A stretch of DNA of 64,000 nt from Struthidea cinerea. Its lineage: Eukaryota > Chordata > Aves > Passeriformes > Corcoracidae. The notes below the pieces were generated by a model, which was given only the letters and a program-made list of their open reading frames with translations, did not search any database and had not been told where the DNA came from. The stretch spans positions 193,159 to 257,158 of the forward strand of contig VZTI01001288.1 of the NCBI GenBank assembly GCA_013397865.1. Reading direction: 5' to 3'. A program made the translations under genes and the position numbers. Shown one piece after another: positions 51,331-63,992 of the stretch. Numbering within the stretch: the stretch's first letter is position 1; each line of letters begins with the position of its first letter.

Positions 51331-52738
51331 AGGGGCTCTTCTGTACCAGTTACGTTTTGTTATAAATATTCCCATATTAAACAGAAGATCTAAATCCTCC
51401 AGTCCAAGAAGCTGTGGCTGAACTTCATTTGTTTGTTGCCAATTTCTAAACTAAGGTTACAAATCTCAACAACATTCCGGTGTGCTGTGAATTTTTGACT
51501 CCACCCTATGGCAGGTAAAGAAAAATCAACGTTGAGAGAGGACATACAGTTCTGAAACATATTTTGTTGAGGAACATCACCTTCTCCCCAGGCCCAGCCT
51601 AGAGGCACTGCCTGCTGCCTCCAGGCTTGTGGGAGCTGCAGCAGAGATGGCTTCAGCTGTTTCCCACCTTATTTCCCAGGATGCAGGACAGCACCTGGCA
51701 CATCATTGGAGATGAGCCCTGGCTCACGCAAAGGCTGGAGGGGAAGATTTTGGGCTCCCGAAGGCACCACGTCAGCTTGGGTAAGGAGAGTTTTTGAAGG
51801 AATGTTCTAAGATACATACTCCAGACATGCTTTTAAAATTTTTTTTATTTTTAATTTTTGTAACAGTTAAAGGAAGATGTTTCACTGTGATCACAATGAA
51901 CTAAAAAAACCCCTTTTCTGAGGATAAGCCAGGCTGGAAGAAAAGCTGTTAAAACCAACTGAAGGTTTATGAGTGCCCACAGTGTTTATACCATGCGGTT
52001 CTTGTACTCAGAAAGAGTTTACTACATGAAGGTTATTTTATTTTTTAATAGACTGTCATCACATTTGGGTACATTTTCCATTTCAAATTAACATCCAGGC
52101 CAGTTTTGTGGTTGGGAAAGACAAGCAAGAGCCCTCAGCTACATGTCAGTGGAAGAGGAGCTTTTATTTGAGGGTAGGGATGTTGAATGACCCCACAGCT
52201 TCCTGTTAGTGTTTTAATAGCAGGACTTTCCCACCTGGTCTTGGCTGGAAAGTCAAGCTTGTATGGTCGTGTGGAGACTCAGTAAAAGTGTGAGCAGAGA
52301 GTCCATATCGGATTTCCTAGGTAAAGTGTGTTACATTTTGTTTTTGGTTCAAAGTGGGAATCAGCCTGTGGGGAAGAAATGCTCTTTCTCAGCATACCTC
52401 ACACTCATGGGAGGCCTTGAACACGATGTTTCAAACTTCCCAGTGCAGTGTAAAAGAAAGGAAAGCTTCTGAACGAGACAGTTTATTTTGCTTTTCAGCG
52501 TGCACGTTCGGTGGTGTGCAGGAGACCTAAGGGTTTTGTGCTGATTGGAAAATGACAATAAATTTTTGCCCTGACTCCAGCGAAAGTTTCGAGCAATGAC
52601 TTCCAGGCTGGCATTCCCATCTCTTCAAGGCTGGGACGCTCCATTACTCTCCATGCAAAAGGGCTCTGCTGCTCCTTGGCTTTTCTTAGAGCACCTCAGT
52701 GTAAAGTGTGTCTGAATAATTTATTGCCTCTAAAAAGC
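51331..52738. other. Non-coding unique sequence, no gene recognised
   Basis: No exon, RNA gene or transposon was recognised. There is an A/T-rich stretch around 51835-51870. Confidence 0.55.
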
Positions 52739-52850
52739 CAGGTTGGATGGAGCTCTGAGCGACTTGATCTAGCGGAAGATGTCTCTGCCCATGGCAAAGG
52801 GGTGGAATGAGATATTTTTAAGGCCCTTTCCAACCCAAACCATTCTGTGA
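52739..52850 (+). mobile_element. CR1 LINE 3'-end fragment
   Basis: The segment follows the CR1 3' end in sense orientation: CCAGGTTGGATGGAGCTCTG, then GACTTGATCTAGCGGAAGAT, then GTCTCTGCCCATGGC, then CCCTTTCCAACCCAAACCAT followed by TCTGTGA. It is 5'-truncated to the last 110 or so bases, as most CR1 copies are. It lies in the opposite orientation to the copy near 58.2 kb. Confidence 0.9.
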
Positions 52851-55800
52851 CCTCTGCTGTCATAATTCAATGATGGTTTGAAGATCATGAATATTGCTGG
52901 AAGTCAGAGTGCACTACCTGGGGCTTAGAATTGCACTTTAGCCAAAAAGGTTCTGAGTGAGCTTGGGCTTCTTTTGCAGGTCTCTGCAGAAGGGAGGGTT
53001 GGGAATGTGTGAGTAAACACAGTCCTTGCTTGCACTTGATTTCACTTGCGGCATGTTGGTCTGGTTCCATTCCTGCCTCTCATGCTGTGGGGGTGCACTG
53101 GGTTCTGGAAGAGAGACAGGCCCTGTCTCTGAGGATCAGGGAGAGGGCCTCTGTCCTGGGCCCGGAGGTGACCCTGGGAGTGCATCCAGGTCACCGGGGA
53201 CGGACTGAGAGAGGATTGTGTGTTTATGGACAGACTGGGCCTGTGAGAAGTGTTCATTCTGGTTTGTGGCCTTACAGGGCATTGTTTGCCTATTACCATA
53301 CTGGGTAAAATCTCTGCAATACCCCAGGTGATTGGGGGACACTGTGGGGAACATCTTTCCTGTTTATAGGATGTGAAATCCTGTTGGGTGCTGGGATTTA
53401 GGGAATTCTGACTGCGCAATGAACGGCTTTGCATTCTTCCACCCGATAAGCAAGGTCCTCGCCCGTGTGTCAGTACTGCAGATGCTGCTGGAATTGAGGA
53501 GTCCTCTGCAGTGCCCTTGAGTGGGGATGACAAACGGGGTCACCCCAGCTTTGAGACTGGCATGGGCTGACCCTGGCAGCCTCCTCTCTCTGCAGCCCCC
53601 TGCACAAGCCGTGTCTATCCATCAAGGATGCAACATGCAGGGGGGATGCAGGTCCTCTGGGAAAGCCTCTTGATCCCCACACCCTGAGCCCGTCAGCCCT
53701 GACTGTGCTCTGGGGGCTTTCAGGGAAGACAAAGAATTCATTCAGGAAGTGCCTCAAATCAAAACCCAAATTATTGTAATGAAATCTAAATGAAACCATA
53801 ATACAAGAAAAATAGCAAACAGGGATTTCCTCTCTTTTATGGTAGAACTGGCAATTTAAATTTAAAAAGTCAAAATCAGTGAGTGATACGCAGTTCAAAG
53901 GAGAGTCGGAGTGTCCTGGTTCTGCCAGAGAGGCATTCAGCTACAGATTCAGCCCTGTAGGCTTTTCTCTGCATGTAGACCTTTTTTTTTTTGTCTGTCA
54001 GCTGCTTCTACTAAACCACTTTAAATTAAGTCTCGGTCAATGTCAGAGTTGAGATCTGTTTTATAGGGATGTATTTGTGGAAAAGCATCCAAATACCTGC
54101 CTCAGAACTTGTCAGCTATAACTATATTCTCAGCAGACGTTGAAAGCCATAAACCTCATGCTGAGGGCTTTGAATATCACTTAAGAGCTTAAGCCATGTT
54201 CTTGGAATGAGTTTATGAGAAAAACCCGGAGGGACTCAGCAGCAGGCAGGGGAAACTGCAGCTCTCCTTCCTTTTCTCTGGCTGGGGGGAAGGAATCCCA
54301 ATGGATAACAATGGCAAAGCCTTTTCCAAACAAGGCAGAACTCACCTTGCAGGAAAACTCCAGAAAATACTGAAAGCCAGATGTTGTCTTATGTTAAGGT
54401 GCACATGATGGAGGGAGAGGTGGGATGGGTTGGTCAGGCTGAAAGGGGAAGCATTTTCTGCATGTTAAAAGAGCTCGTTAAAACCAAACTTATTGCTTGG
54501 CCCTCAAATTATCTGATAGCTGGTTGTCCTTCTTCAGCTGGCTCTGATCCCTTTCTGACACCACAGACAAGAGCAAGCAAGCATGCTTTCTGATTTAGAA
54601 ATGTCAACGTGGTTTAGGTTAGGGAGTGTTTGTAATAATTGTGAATTGCCTTCATGGTTTGTTTGCTTTCCATAGCAATTGAGAGAAGACAGCAGCTGAC
54701 AGCTGTGGAAATTTCTGGTGCTGTTCCCCTCATATAGGACAACATGGATCTAATTAGCATGTGCCAGCAGCACTGTATTATTAAATTAATAATAATTAGA
54801 AAGCCATTTGCACCTGTCCTAATGTAACGAGGTTTACCCCAAAGCGTGTTAAAGCATTAAGCCTTTCACGTCTCTAAAGACACCAGCTTTACCAACGGGC
54901 AAACTGTGATGAGAGGCAGAGGCTTTCCCAGATGCACAAAAAATACTGAGGATCACTACATTAAATAACTTTTTTTTTGGGCACTGTGGAGGGAATCAGT
55001 GTTATTGAAAATAAAGCAGAGACTGTCTGGGCTATGAACAGATTCTGCTAGTGCTGTGCAAGACAAACACTGGGATTTTTAACAGATCAGCCGAGAGATT
55101 TTTCTCTCAAAAAATCCCCTACAGACCTACTAGGATTCCTTTTGCCCCCTAAGCAACAGTGGAATGGAGATGTTTATTGAATTGCTATTCTGTGTTTGGC
55201 TTAGCTGGGGTGATTATGGTTGATATTTTTAGAGGAAGTAGATAGACCATAAGGAAACACATTGGAGTCTAAACCATACCGCATCCACACAAAATATTTG
55301 CTGTGGTTGAGTTTGTACCTCTTGAAATGTGACGCTTTAACTTAATTTCTGTTTATTTTTGGTATTGTTGATGGCAGGAGACAGCAACATCCTTCTTTGA
55401 AGGTTGTGTACCGTTCTTGGAAAACGCAGAAGAAATCAATTTTTACCAGGGTGACACCGTTTATTATCATTACTCCCAGATATTTGTTTTTATTTTAGTG
55501 GGGGAGATGAGGCCAGCTGGGGTCAAATTGTCTGTGTCAGGCGTCTTATTGGGAAAGGTGGTCAGTACCTCAGGAACAACTGCAGCTCAATGAATGCCTG
55601 GGTTCAGCAAAGTGTTCAAGGACGGATTTAATTGTAACCACGTGCATGAACTCCTTTGATGCTGCATCGTATTGGAAGCTGTGATACAAGACAGCAATTA
55701 GGCACATCCAGCAGTACTATGGTCCATGGACAGAGAGCGAGCAAGGAGCTGGGAGGACATTACACAGGCCAAAGAGAGGAAAGATGATGCCCTTTTTCCT

Positions 55801-56849
55801 CGTTGCTTTGTCTGTGAGGAGGCAGGAGGCTGGTCAGTGAGAAGTAGAACACTCGATCCCATCAGAGCCGCTCTATCCCACAGTGGTCAAAGGAAGCTGA
55901 CATGCAGGTGTGCATGGCAGCGGGGTCAGGACTGCAGACTGAGAGCATCCTGGCCATGTGTGAGTGCTGCTGAAGCTGGTGGTGCCATTCTTAACTCCCA
56001 AAGCAGAGGTGACGGTCGAATGTCTCCCTCTGAAGTAATTCTCCAGCAGAAGTGCAATTGCTCCACAGATCAGCATCTCTGGCCAGCTTTAACTGCATGA
56101 GTTTGTGGCCGTGTCAGCAGATTGCTGGTGCTCCCTTGCTCACCAGCTGTGGCTGTATTCTGTTGAAAGGGACAACTTGCACACAGGAACCTCCTCCATC
56201 CCCTTCCGAGGTGGCGAGGGGCAGAGTGGCCATCTGGCATTTCCGTGCATCAGACGGAACCGGGACAGATTAACATCTTCCCCGCGTGGAGCTGAGTTTT
56301 GCAACTGTCTGCATTTGCCTGTGATGTCAGGTTCTGCTGGGAGAAAGTTATTCTGATCTTGTGTGTTTTGTAACAGATATTGCTGTGCTGGTGAATCTCT
56401 GCTGAGGGACTGCCTGCTCGCTTGTGAGGTGGAATTGCTGTCACTGCACTCAGCGCGTCCAGTTTTACCTGCTCAGTGCCGAGGGCTGGCTGAAGCCTCT
56501 GACAGCATCTGCCCATCATTACTGAATCATTTTGAATCTGTTTTTTCCTTTCCTGCCTTTCTCGTGGTAGGAAGGCCAGAGGAAATGGTGATTTTTGCAG
56601 AAGTTATTTGTCCTTTGTGAACCCTCTTTGAATGAACTGATGTGCTTCACTCCATGCACAATGAAACATCAGCACGGTGCCATCAAAGGGACGAGTTCTG
56701 CCCTCAAATGAGTGAGTGGGCAAGAAACTATGAGCTCTGCACATGTGTCTGATGTCCTTATGCGTCTCATCTGCTCAGCATTGAACTCAGAGGCTTAAAT
56801 CTACAGGCTCAGTGCTGAGAATCTGTCCTGCAGTATTTATGGCTGTTGT
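52851..56849. other. Non-coding unique sequence, no gene recognised
   Basis: No exon or RNA gene was recognised. The longest open frames (163 codons at 53042-53533 minus, 142 codons at 53470-53898 minus, 124 codons at 55726-56100 plus) show no domain or paired splice sites. An AT-rich homeobox-like block near 54740-54880 is listed separately. Confidence 0.5.
54740..54880. promoter_or_regulatory. Candidate conserved non-coding element (composition only)
   Basis: The block contains TCTAATTAGCATGTG, ATTATTAAATTAATAATAAT and TTGCACCTGTC, giving overlapping homeodomain cores, an octamer-like half and an E-box (CACCTG) within about 80 bases. This is a weak call from motif density. Confidence 0.25.
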
Positions 56850-57250
56850 TTAACTTTAATCTCAGCCGTTCATTTGCTTCCTGGTTCTCGTATAATTAGA
56901 ACGTATTAAACAGGAGCCAACCACAAGAAATATAAAAGGTTAACGCAGTAAGGAAATGTCAGTGGAATGAATACAGCTCACTAATTCACGGGTTCTTTCC
57001 GTAAATATTTCCACCAGCCAAAATATTGACTTTAACCTTTTCCATCTCCTGCGTGTAAAGCTTTGTATTCCCTTGTCGCGGCAACAAATACCTCGGAGCG
57101 TGGGGATGGTGCTCGGCACAGGGCAGGCAGTCACAGTCTGCAGTGATGGTATTAATTAAGTGGCAGAGTCGGATTTCACGATGGTAAGGCACACCCAGAG
57201 ACGGAGAACCGGGATGTAAAGAAAATGAGCAACATGTTATAGCAGGGATC
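56850..57250. promoter_or_regulatory. Candidate conserved non-coding element (composition only)
   Basis: AT-rich, non-repetitive sequence retains many CpG sites (for example in 57055-57115 and 57165-57215), which is unusual against the CpG-poor surroundings. It includes TATTAATTAAG near 57149 and a CTAATTCACGGG segment near 56981. CpG retention can mark selection or a hypomethylated regulatory element. Conservation is untested. Confidence 0.26.
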
Positions 57251-58151
57251 GCAGAAAATTGTTTAGGATGACAGTTCGCAGCTGGTCCAGAAAATATCTA
57301 ACCCCAAAAGGTTTTGCTGTGAGTAGCACAAGTGTTTGGATGGAGAAATATGGTGGGTCAGTGTCCTCTGCTGCTGGAGAAGTCCACATCTCGGATCTTT
57401 TTTCATAAATAGGTCAAAACCTATCTTAAAAGCTGTTTGTGTTCCCTTAACTCCAATTCCCAGAATGGAAGATGGTTCCATTGCCTCCTGACTCTAATGA
57501 GGCAAAATTGGTTCTGGTGTCCCAGGATTCCTGAGCACCCTGAGCTGGTTTGCACATATCATGGAGGGGCTGACAGGCAAGGCTGGCTACTGACCTCCCA
57601 TGGTCTGAGCTTCATTCAAGAAATCAGCAGCTCCTACCTGTGGCTGTTTCATGCTAAAATTTGTCCCCTGCCCAGACTTCCTCAGGATGCTAAATGAAAG
57701 GGGATCCACTCCTGTTTTCCTTGAATCCTTACCAAACTCCTGCCTGTTTGAGAGTTAGAGATAAATCTTTCCGTGGGTCTTTAGTACTAAACCCAACAGC
57801 TGCTCTCAGGGTTAACTGTCCCCCGGGCTTTCCATGTGTGCATGGGGCATGGCTGCCTGTGGAAAACATGTCATTCCCTTAATCTGCTTCCCTATGTGCT
57901 ACCTGTGGTTTCAGCTGATAAGTGTTCTGGGTGTTTTCCTCTGGACCATCTCATAAAAGCAGCATGTGCTGTTAGAAAGCAGTGGGCTGCATCTTGGAAA
58001 TTAGATCAGTCCTTCAAACAGCTAAGGACTGGAATGCAATTTTCCCCGTGCAGTATTCCTGGATAGATTTTTGTATCTCACGGCTTGCTGGGATGCCTGC
58101 GCATCCTGGGAGCAGGTACTGGGGGTGTTCGTGGCACAGGACACAAACAAT
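57251..58151. other. Non-coding unique sequence, no gene recognised
   Basis: No exon, RNA gene or repeat was recognised between the regulatory-like block and the CR1 copy. Open frames are 86 codons or fewer. Confidence 0.5.
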
Positions 58152-58510
58152 AAATCACAGAATGGTTTGGGTTGGAAGGAACCTTAAAGCTCATCCAGTT
58201 CCACCTCCTACCATGGGCAGGGACACCTTCCACTGTCCCAGGGTGCTCAGAACTCTACCCAACCTGGCCCTGAGCACTTCCAAGGATGGGGCAGCCACAG
58301 CTTCTCTGGGCACCCTGTGCCAGGGCCTCACCACCCTCACAGGGCAGATTTTCCCCCCAATATCCCATCTAACCCTGCCCCGTGTAAGTGAGGAGCCATT
58401 CACCCTTGTCCTGTCCCTTGTCCCAGGTCCCTCTCCATCTCTCTTGGAGCACTTTAGGCACTGGAAGGGACTCTAAGGTCTCCCTGGAGCCTTCTCTTCT
58501 CCAGGCTGTA
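58152..58510 (-). mobile_element. CR1 LINE 3' fragment with ORF2 C-terminus
   Basis: The plus strand opens with the reverse complement of the CR1 tail (CACAGAATGGTTTGGGTTGG), followed by ACCTTAAAGCTCATCCAG, CAGGGACACCTTCCACTGTC and, near the other end, GGAGCCTTCTCTTCTCCAGG. On the minus strand the frame around 58340-58210 reads VRPWHRVPREAVAAPSLEVL, matching the conserved ORF2 C-terminus (HWNRLPREVVDAPSLEVF). It is the best preserved CR1 copy in the window, truncated at its 5' side near 58510. It is non-autonomous because the endonuclease and the reverse-transcriptase core are missing. Confidence 0.95.
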
Positions 58511-58845
58511 TCAATCTGGGCCCAGTATATGTGTGGGTGTACGTGGACCTCCTGTATCTTTAACTCCAATTCACAGCACTGGTGTAATACTGGGCTCATG
58601 ACAGAAATCAAGATTTTCCTTTACATGAATATGTCTTTTGTCAAAGGAACCACAGTGAAGCAACCCGATGAGACATGCAGTTGTCTTTTTTATAAGGTTT
58701 TGTACTGCTTTCATCCTCCTGGGATGTGTGTGCTTCCCATCAGTGCATTCCCCACCAACCTTGTCATCTGTCACAAGTGATTTGCTCTTTCTCATCTTAT
58801 CTCTCCCGGAGGAGAACTGGTTCTGAACAGAATTCAGTTGAGTTT

Positions 58846-58877
58846 GGGGGTGGGGGGAGCGGGGAGGGTTGGCGGGG
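58846..58877 (+). other. G-quadruplex motif
   Basis: G-runs of 5, 6, 4, 3 and 4 bases (58846-58850, 58852-58857, 58861-58864, 58866-58868, 58874-58877) are separated by loops of 1, 3, 1 and 5 bases. It is the most G-rich segment of the window and meets quadruplex rules with a spare run. Confidence 0.82.
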
Positions 58878-59008
58878 TTTTTGTTTTCTGAATTTCTGTG
58901 CAAGTGCCCCCTGCTCATTGCTTATGCTGGGAAAACAGGGCTAAAGATGCATCCCTTTCTCTGCCTTTGGGGGCAGGTGACGTGTGGTGCGTTGCATCAG
59001 CACCTGGG

Positions 59009-59030
59009 GCTTTTTTCACATGAAAAAAGC
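59009..59030. repeat. Perfect 10-base inverted repeat
   Basis: GCTTTTTTCA (59009-59018) and TGAAAAAAGC (59021-59030) are exact reverse complements separated by CA. The two-base spacer makes a stable RNA hairpin unlikely without fraying. Confidence 0.85.
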
Positions 59031-60098
59031 ATTCCAAGATCTTGCCAGGACCTTTTAAATCTTCTGGTCTTGCTGCTCTTTACCAGTTTAGTGGGTCAGA
59101 GCTGATCAAGTCACCGGAGTGGAAATGCATCGTTCCCCTGCCCGATACCTTGGGGCATAGCTGGAAAGGGCTGGTGCTGAAGGAGCTCTGGATTCCCAGA
59201 CTCAAACCACCTGAAAATCAGCAGCAATGAGATTTTGAGGTTGAGGTGATTCTGTTGCGTTGTAATCCTCTCTCCAGTATTGCTTGGCAGCACTCTGGCT
59301 GAAACCTCCTCCTGTCATCTTGTGGGTGCCAGTGATGAAACATCAGTCCAGCCCTCTGAATTATATGGAAAATGTTATTTCTTTTCCCTTAAAAAGAGCC
59401 AGTTCAGGCCTGGGCATGAGGGTAGGTGCATGGAAAGCCACCTGGGAGTAAAACCTGCATCTGCCTGGAGTTTCACCACCACATCTATCCTCTGTCACGT
59501 TAATTAAGAATTATTTGTTTTCCCCCCCTAAAAATCTTCCTGTGAAGTCGGCTCCACTGAAAGCCACAAGGGCTGAGTCACTGCGCAGACCCTCGCAGCA
59601 CATAATCACCTGGGGGATTATTTCCTCGGTGGAATAGCTGGAAAATCAAGTGTGTCTGGCCACTGGAAAGGAGAAGGAATTCCTCCCTGTATCCAAAACC
59701 ACGGGGAGGTGAGCCATGGCTGGTGGCCAGCTGCAGGGATGAGCCAGGAAGGCCAGGTGTTCTGTCTCGTTGAGCACCTCTGGTGTTGGGCAAGGCACCA
59801 CTCAAGACTTGGTCATCATCTGCTCCTTCGAAGAGGTTTTCTCCCGAGACAGCCTGGGTTTTGGCTCGGAGCTAAATCATGTCAGAAAGGTGTTTCTCAT
59901 TGTGCCAATTAGCATCAAGGAGCTTCCTTTCTTGTGTTGCATGGGGATAATTTGGCGTTGGCATGACTTCTGAGTTGTTCTGATTGAAATGATTTAAAAG
60001 CTGAGGTCATGGCAGGGCTCCTCGCAAATATCCCCTTCAGCAGCACTTGCTGTTCTGTATTTTCACGGCATCCCAGAGTGTTTTGACTTTTCTCAGGC

Positions 60099-60125
60099 AA
60101 AAAAAAAAAAAGAAAAGAAAAAAAG
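60099..60125. repeat. A-rich tract
   Basis: Twenty-seven bases of A are interrupted by two G bases. This is simple sequence, with no retroposon body recognised. Confidence 0.85.
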
Positions 60126-62329
60126 GAGAAGAGGCCCCAGCTAAGCTTGGAAATGCTCATGCTTCTTGCTTGAGAGCAGGTTATTTACTGTTGTTCTTGG
60201 CGTAGGAGCAGCTCCAAGGCCATGAGCCTGGGTTTGGCTGTGTTCTCATGGCTGCTTGGCAGCACAGAGATTCCTGCTACACCAGAGGGGACAGAACCCC
60301 CCAGCCCCACATCAGCACTGACCCATGTTGGAGAGATGATTTAATCATCTCTGATAACTGGCGAACCAACCAGATAGATGGTCCCGATATTCAAGGAGTA
60401 AAATCATCCTCCATGTGCTCCGAAAGTCTTGTTTGTCTACTAAAGTCAAGGCTGAAGATGCAAAACTGCATGTCAGCCTTGTTTCTAGCTGGGCTGCCAG
60501 CGTGGGGATGGTTGCTTTGATCAGTGAAGTAGGGAACAACTCCTTACAGAGAGATTTCAGACTCTATGTGGGTGGGAAATCTGGGAAATCTCCTGGTGGA
60601 AGAATGCTAGTCTTGGTATCTTTCATAATAATATGAAATAACTTAAATATGAAAACTTCTACTTTGCTACAACTGGCATAATATTTCCTTAAATTATGAT
60701 CCTCCGGATCTGTTTTTTTGTACAGGCCTTTTCATCTTCAGATGTCTTTCCAAATTTTATCTGACTGAACTGCAAAATATTTTGGGGGCAAAATATTGCC
60801 TTCCTTTGTTTCCTCCTAGGTAACATGTCAGTCTTTCATCCTCATTTTGGATGAATGACTCTAGCTCTTCATAAAATTTCTTTTAGCATCCTGGTAAGAA
60901 TTCCCTCTGGAATAGTTTATCATGTGCTGTAACACGAATATGAGGATAAGATTGACTGCCTTTCAAATTTTAACCTCAAAATTTTCGTCTGTCTTGGAGC
61001 CTTCCCTTGGCACTCGTCATCAAAGACCCCGTTAGTGCCTCTGTCAAGCTGCAGGCAGGGGTTCTGTTACAACAGGAGTGGTCTGGGAGCCAATGTTAAT
61101 CCTTCAGCTTCCCTTCAGAGCGGGATCTGAATGTGTGCTGGTGTTGTGGAGCGAAACCTGCGGAACAGATTATGGACCCTGGTCCATTCTCCATCACCCC
61201 ATCGTTGGTTCCCAAGGAATGCAGAGGCTTTGCTCACCTCCGAGGCCAGACAGCTTTTAAAAATGCTGCTGGCACTCAGTTGGTTTCCTCATCTATCAGG
61301 GCAAAAAGGCAACAAGAGGGGCTGCAGGTCCCTTCTCCCCTTGGCTTTGCCTGGAGGAACACAGGAACAGCAAGGTACAGAACAGAGCAGCTGTAGCACA
61401 TTGGGAATGTGTCTGGGCTGGCTCAAGTGGAAGCCACAGGGCTTGGTGCAGAAATTATCAGCTGAGACTGTTTGGTTTGTGTTCCCAAGGAGCTGGATGG
61501 GACTATAACATTCCCTTCTGGTTCCAAAGGTCTGTCAAAGGTAAAAATGTACAATTTAGGCCAAACACCTCTGGTGTTCCTGGGCAGGTGTGGTGGCTGC
61601 ATGGAAGCCTGATGGATGCAAGAAATGCACTGGAGGTGCTGTGTCTGAAGCATTGTGCATAAGCCCTGACTTATTTCTCCTGCAGCAAAGAACTTGCAAA
61701 ATATTTATTTGGCTGAGATTTCCATGGGAACAAGAGGGCTGTTTTGTACTGGGAGACATTTTTGTCTCTGGGAGTCCTTGAAAACTGGCACAGTATGTGA
61801 TATGTGAATGTTCCAGTGCTGCAAGTCATGAGGAAAGGTGTTGTGGACCAGCAGCTGGGGCTGGAATGTGAAGTGATTTAATTTAACAATTACATTTGCA
61901 GAGATTGGGTTGCCCAGGGTCTTGTACCTGTTACATCTACTGCCATGGTAAACAAAACTCTCACGCTGCTGCTGGACCAGTTGGAAGGCAAAAGCCATTG
62001 CAAACAGGGCTCTCAGCATCTTTCAGAAGATGCAGGATGCAGTCCTGTGTCAGCACTGGGTGAATGTGAATCCTCTGGCACTGAAGAAGGGAGTGTGGAC
62101 CGACATGGAGGAACTGCACGAGGCACCCAGGAGTGAGTGTGGCGTGTTGTGTGCGAGGTGTGCGCGGTTGTGCAGATGTGGGCCCACAGGAGGGATGTTT
62201 CTGCACCTCTGCACAGCCCAGATGTGCATGGGAAGTGTGCACATGCGAACTGTGTGGGTGTTATTTGCGTAGCATCACAGCTGAGTGAGCAAACTTGTAA
62301 CCCAACCTCGTCACCGGCTGGGGCCAAGC

Positions 62330-62900
62330 TATGAGAAAATGGTTAAAGCCGTGGAGAAAGAGGATACACAGCCCGACTTAGAGGTAAAGTTTTTCCGTCT
62401 GACTTCAACTGGAGTTTGAACCACGTCCTAAGCTAATAACATTTACACCCATTGGAGGGAGGAGGCCTCGGCTCTGTAATGAGTCTGCAGTTTGTTCTGC
62501 GATACCTTTTTACTCTCTGCCATCTGAGCTTCTCATGCTCTGGACAACCTTGGATGGGTATTTATAGAGCGAGAATGTGTGAAGCCTTCACCCTTCAAAC
62601 ATGTGCTCAGCCTGAGGAGCTGTAATGATTCATGTCCTTGTCTAATGACCATTGATTATATGCGAAAAACTTGGATAAATCTTCTGAGAGGCTTAAAACA
62701 CGATGTATATCTGGATTCCAAAACAGCCATGTGGGTTGTGACTCATTTCTTCAGATGCTGTTCATAAAAACCAATTATATGGTCACTTTGGCTACCAGAA
62801 GGGATCTTTTCCGTTGCCCATTTGTTTCCTAATACTGTATTTTATGACTCTTAGAAAATCATAAAATGCTTACAAATTAGATAATATTTCTGGCAAGAAA
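62330..62900. promoter_or_regulatory. Candidate conserved non-coding element (composition only)
   Basis: This non-repetitive block of about 570 bases includes CTAATAACATTTACACC (near 62433), GTAATGATTCATGTCC (near 62622), CTAATGACCATTGATTATATG (near 62642, shown only as a location guide) and ACCAATTATATGGTC (near 62770). Even composition, CpG retained in AT-rich context and dense TAAT/ATTA words give it the texture of a developmental enhancer. No alignment is available. Confidence 0.26.
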
Positions 62901-63052
62901 CACCTTCCGTGGAGACAGATCTGTGGCAGTTCAGTTAAAAGCAGGCTGGAATCCTAGGACACGCTGAAATTTTTAGCATTGATGTGCTGAAAACACCTGG
63001 CAGAAGAAAGGGGGAAATGCAAAGCATCTGGAAAAAGAAGGGAGGCTGTGGA

Positions 63053-63070
63053 GGGAGGGAGGGAGGGGGG
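63053..63070 (+). other. G-quadruplex motif / GGGA microsatellite
   Basis: Three GGGA units are followed by six G bases. The run satisfies the quadruplex pattern with single-base loops, typical of very stable parallel folds. It is also a short tetranucleotide repeat. Confidence 0.8.
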
Positions 63071-63972
63071 CAGCTGTTTGGTGGCTGGAGCACAGTGGCT
63101 CGCTCAGCTCTCTCATTCCTTGCCCAACTCATGGAGCCTGATGTTTTGGCACCTGATGTCTACAATTCAAAGCTCAAATCAATTGCACTGTGATTACCCA
63201 CCAGCTCCTGTTGTCTATGCAAGGCTTGAACACCGTGTGATGGGAAGGGCGGTGGGGTTTGGCTCCTTGTGGGAAGGTGTAGGTGGCTGTGGCGGAAGAA
63301 GCTCCCTTGACTTCTGTAGTTAAAGTGTTAGAGAGATGAGGGGATGCTGAGAATATGGTTTGTGATACAAAATGCAATTGAAGTGCTCAAAGTCTTGATA
63401 AAAATGGTGTACTGCTTTTCATTGTCACCTGATACTGCACTGTGGTCATCCCTGGGGGGTTTGAGGGAAAGCTGAGAGCTGCTATTCCTTCTCTGGGCTA
63501 AACCATTTGAGACACTAGCAGTGTCTTCTTCCCACCTATAAACTGTGCCGATTTTCTCCTGTCTTCTCTGTGAGTAGATCCTGTTTTTGTGTCACAGCCT
63601 CCCAGGTCAGCAGTAGCAGCGTTTGCCTGCTGAGGGAGGCAGGATGGGACAGCACCTCTGAACCTCCAGTTCAGGATGGTTCTTGATGGTGCCCACAGGA
63701 TTGTGACTCTGGGCCGTAAGGATTAATGAAAAAATATTCATTTAAAAGGAACAAATCTGGAATTGTCAGAGAGCATTGCAGCTACTTTAGACAACACACT
63801 TTGTCTCCTGAATAAAGAAAGATTTGATTATCTCAGATTATCTCATGCTCACTGAGTGTTTGCTCTGAATAAAATACAACTTAGCAAGCAGCTGCCTGTG
63901 CCTGTGTACGTGAATCTGACAGATCCACCAACCTTTCCCAAAGCCTTTTGATGTCCTGTGGCTGGTTGATTA

Positions 63973-63992
63973 GGATCTCCCTCAGGAGATCC
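63973..63992. repeat. Short perfect inverted repeat
   Basis: GGATCTCC (63973-63980) and GGAGATCC (63985-63992) pair around the four-base loop CTCA. It lies at the window edge, so its context cannot be judged. Confidence 0.85.

Larger units (their letters stand above)
58511..62329. other. Non-coding unique sequence, no gene recognised
   Basis: No exon or RNA gene was recognised. Contents listed separately are a G-quadruplex motif, a 10-base inverted repeat and an A-rich tract. A GTG-rich stretch at about 62135-62190 is low complexity. Confidence 0.55.
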
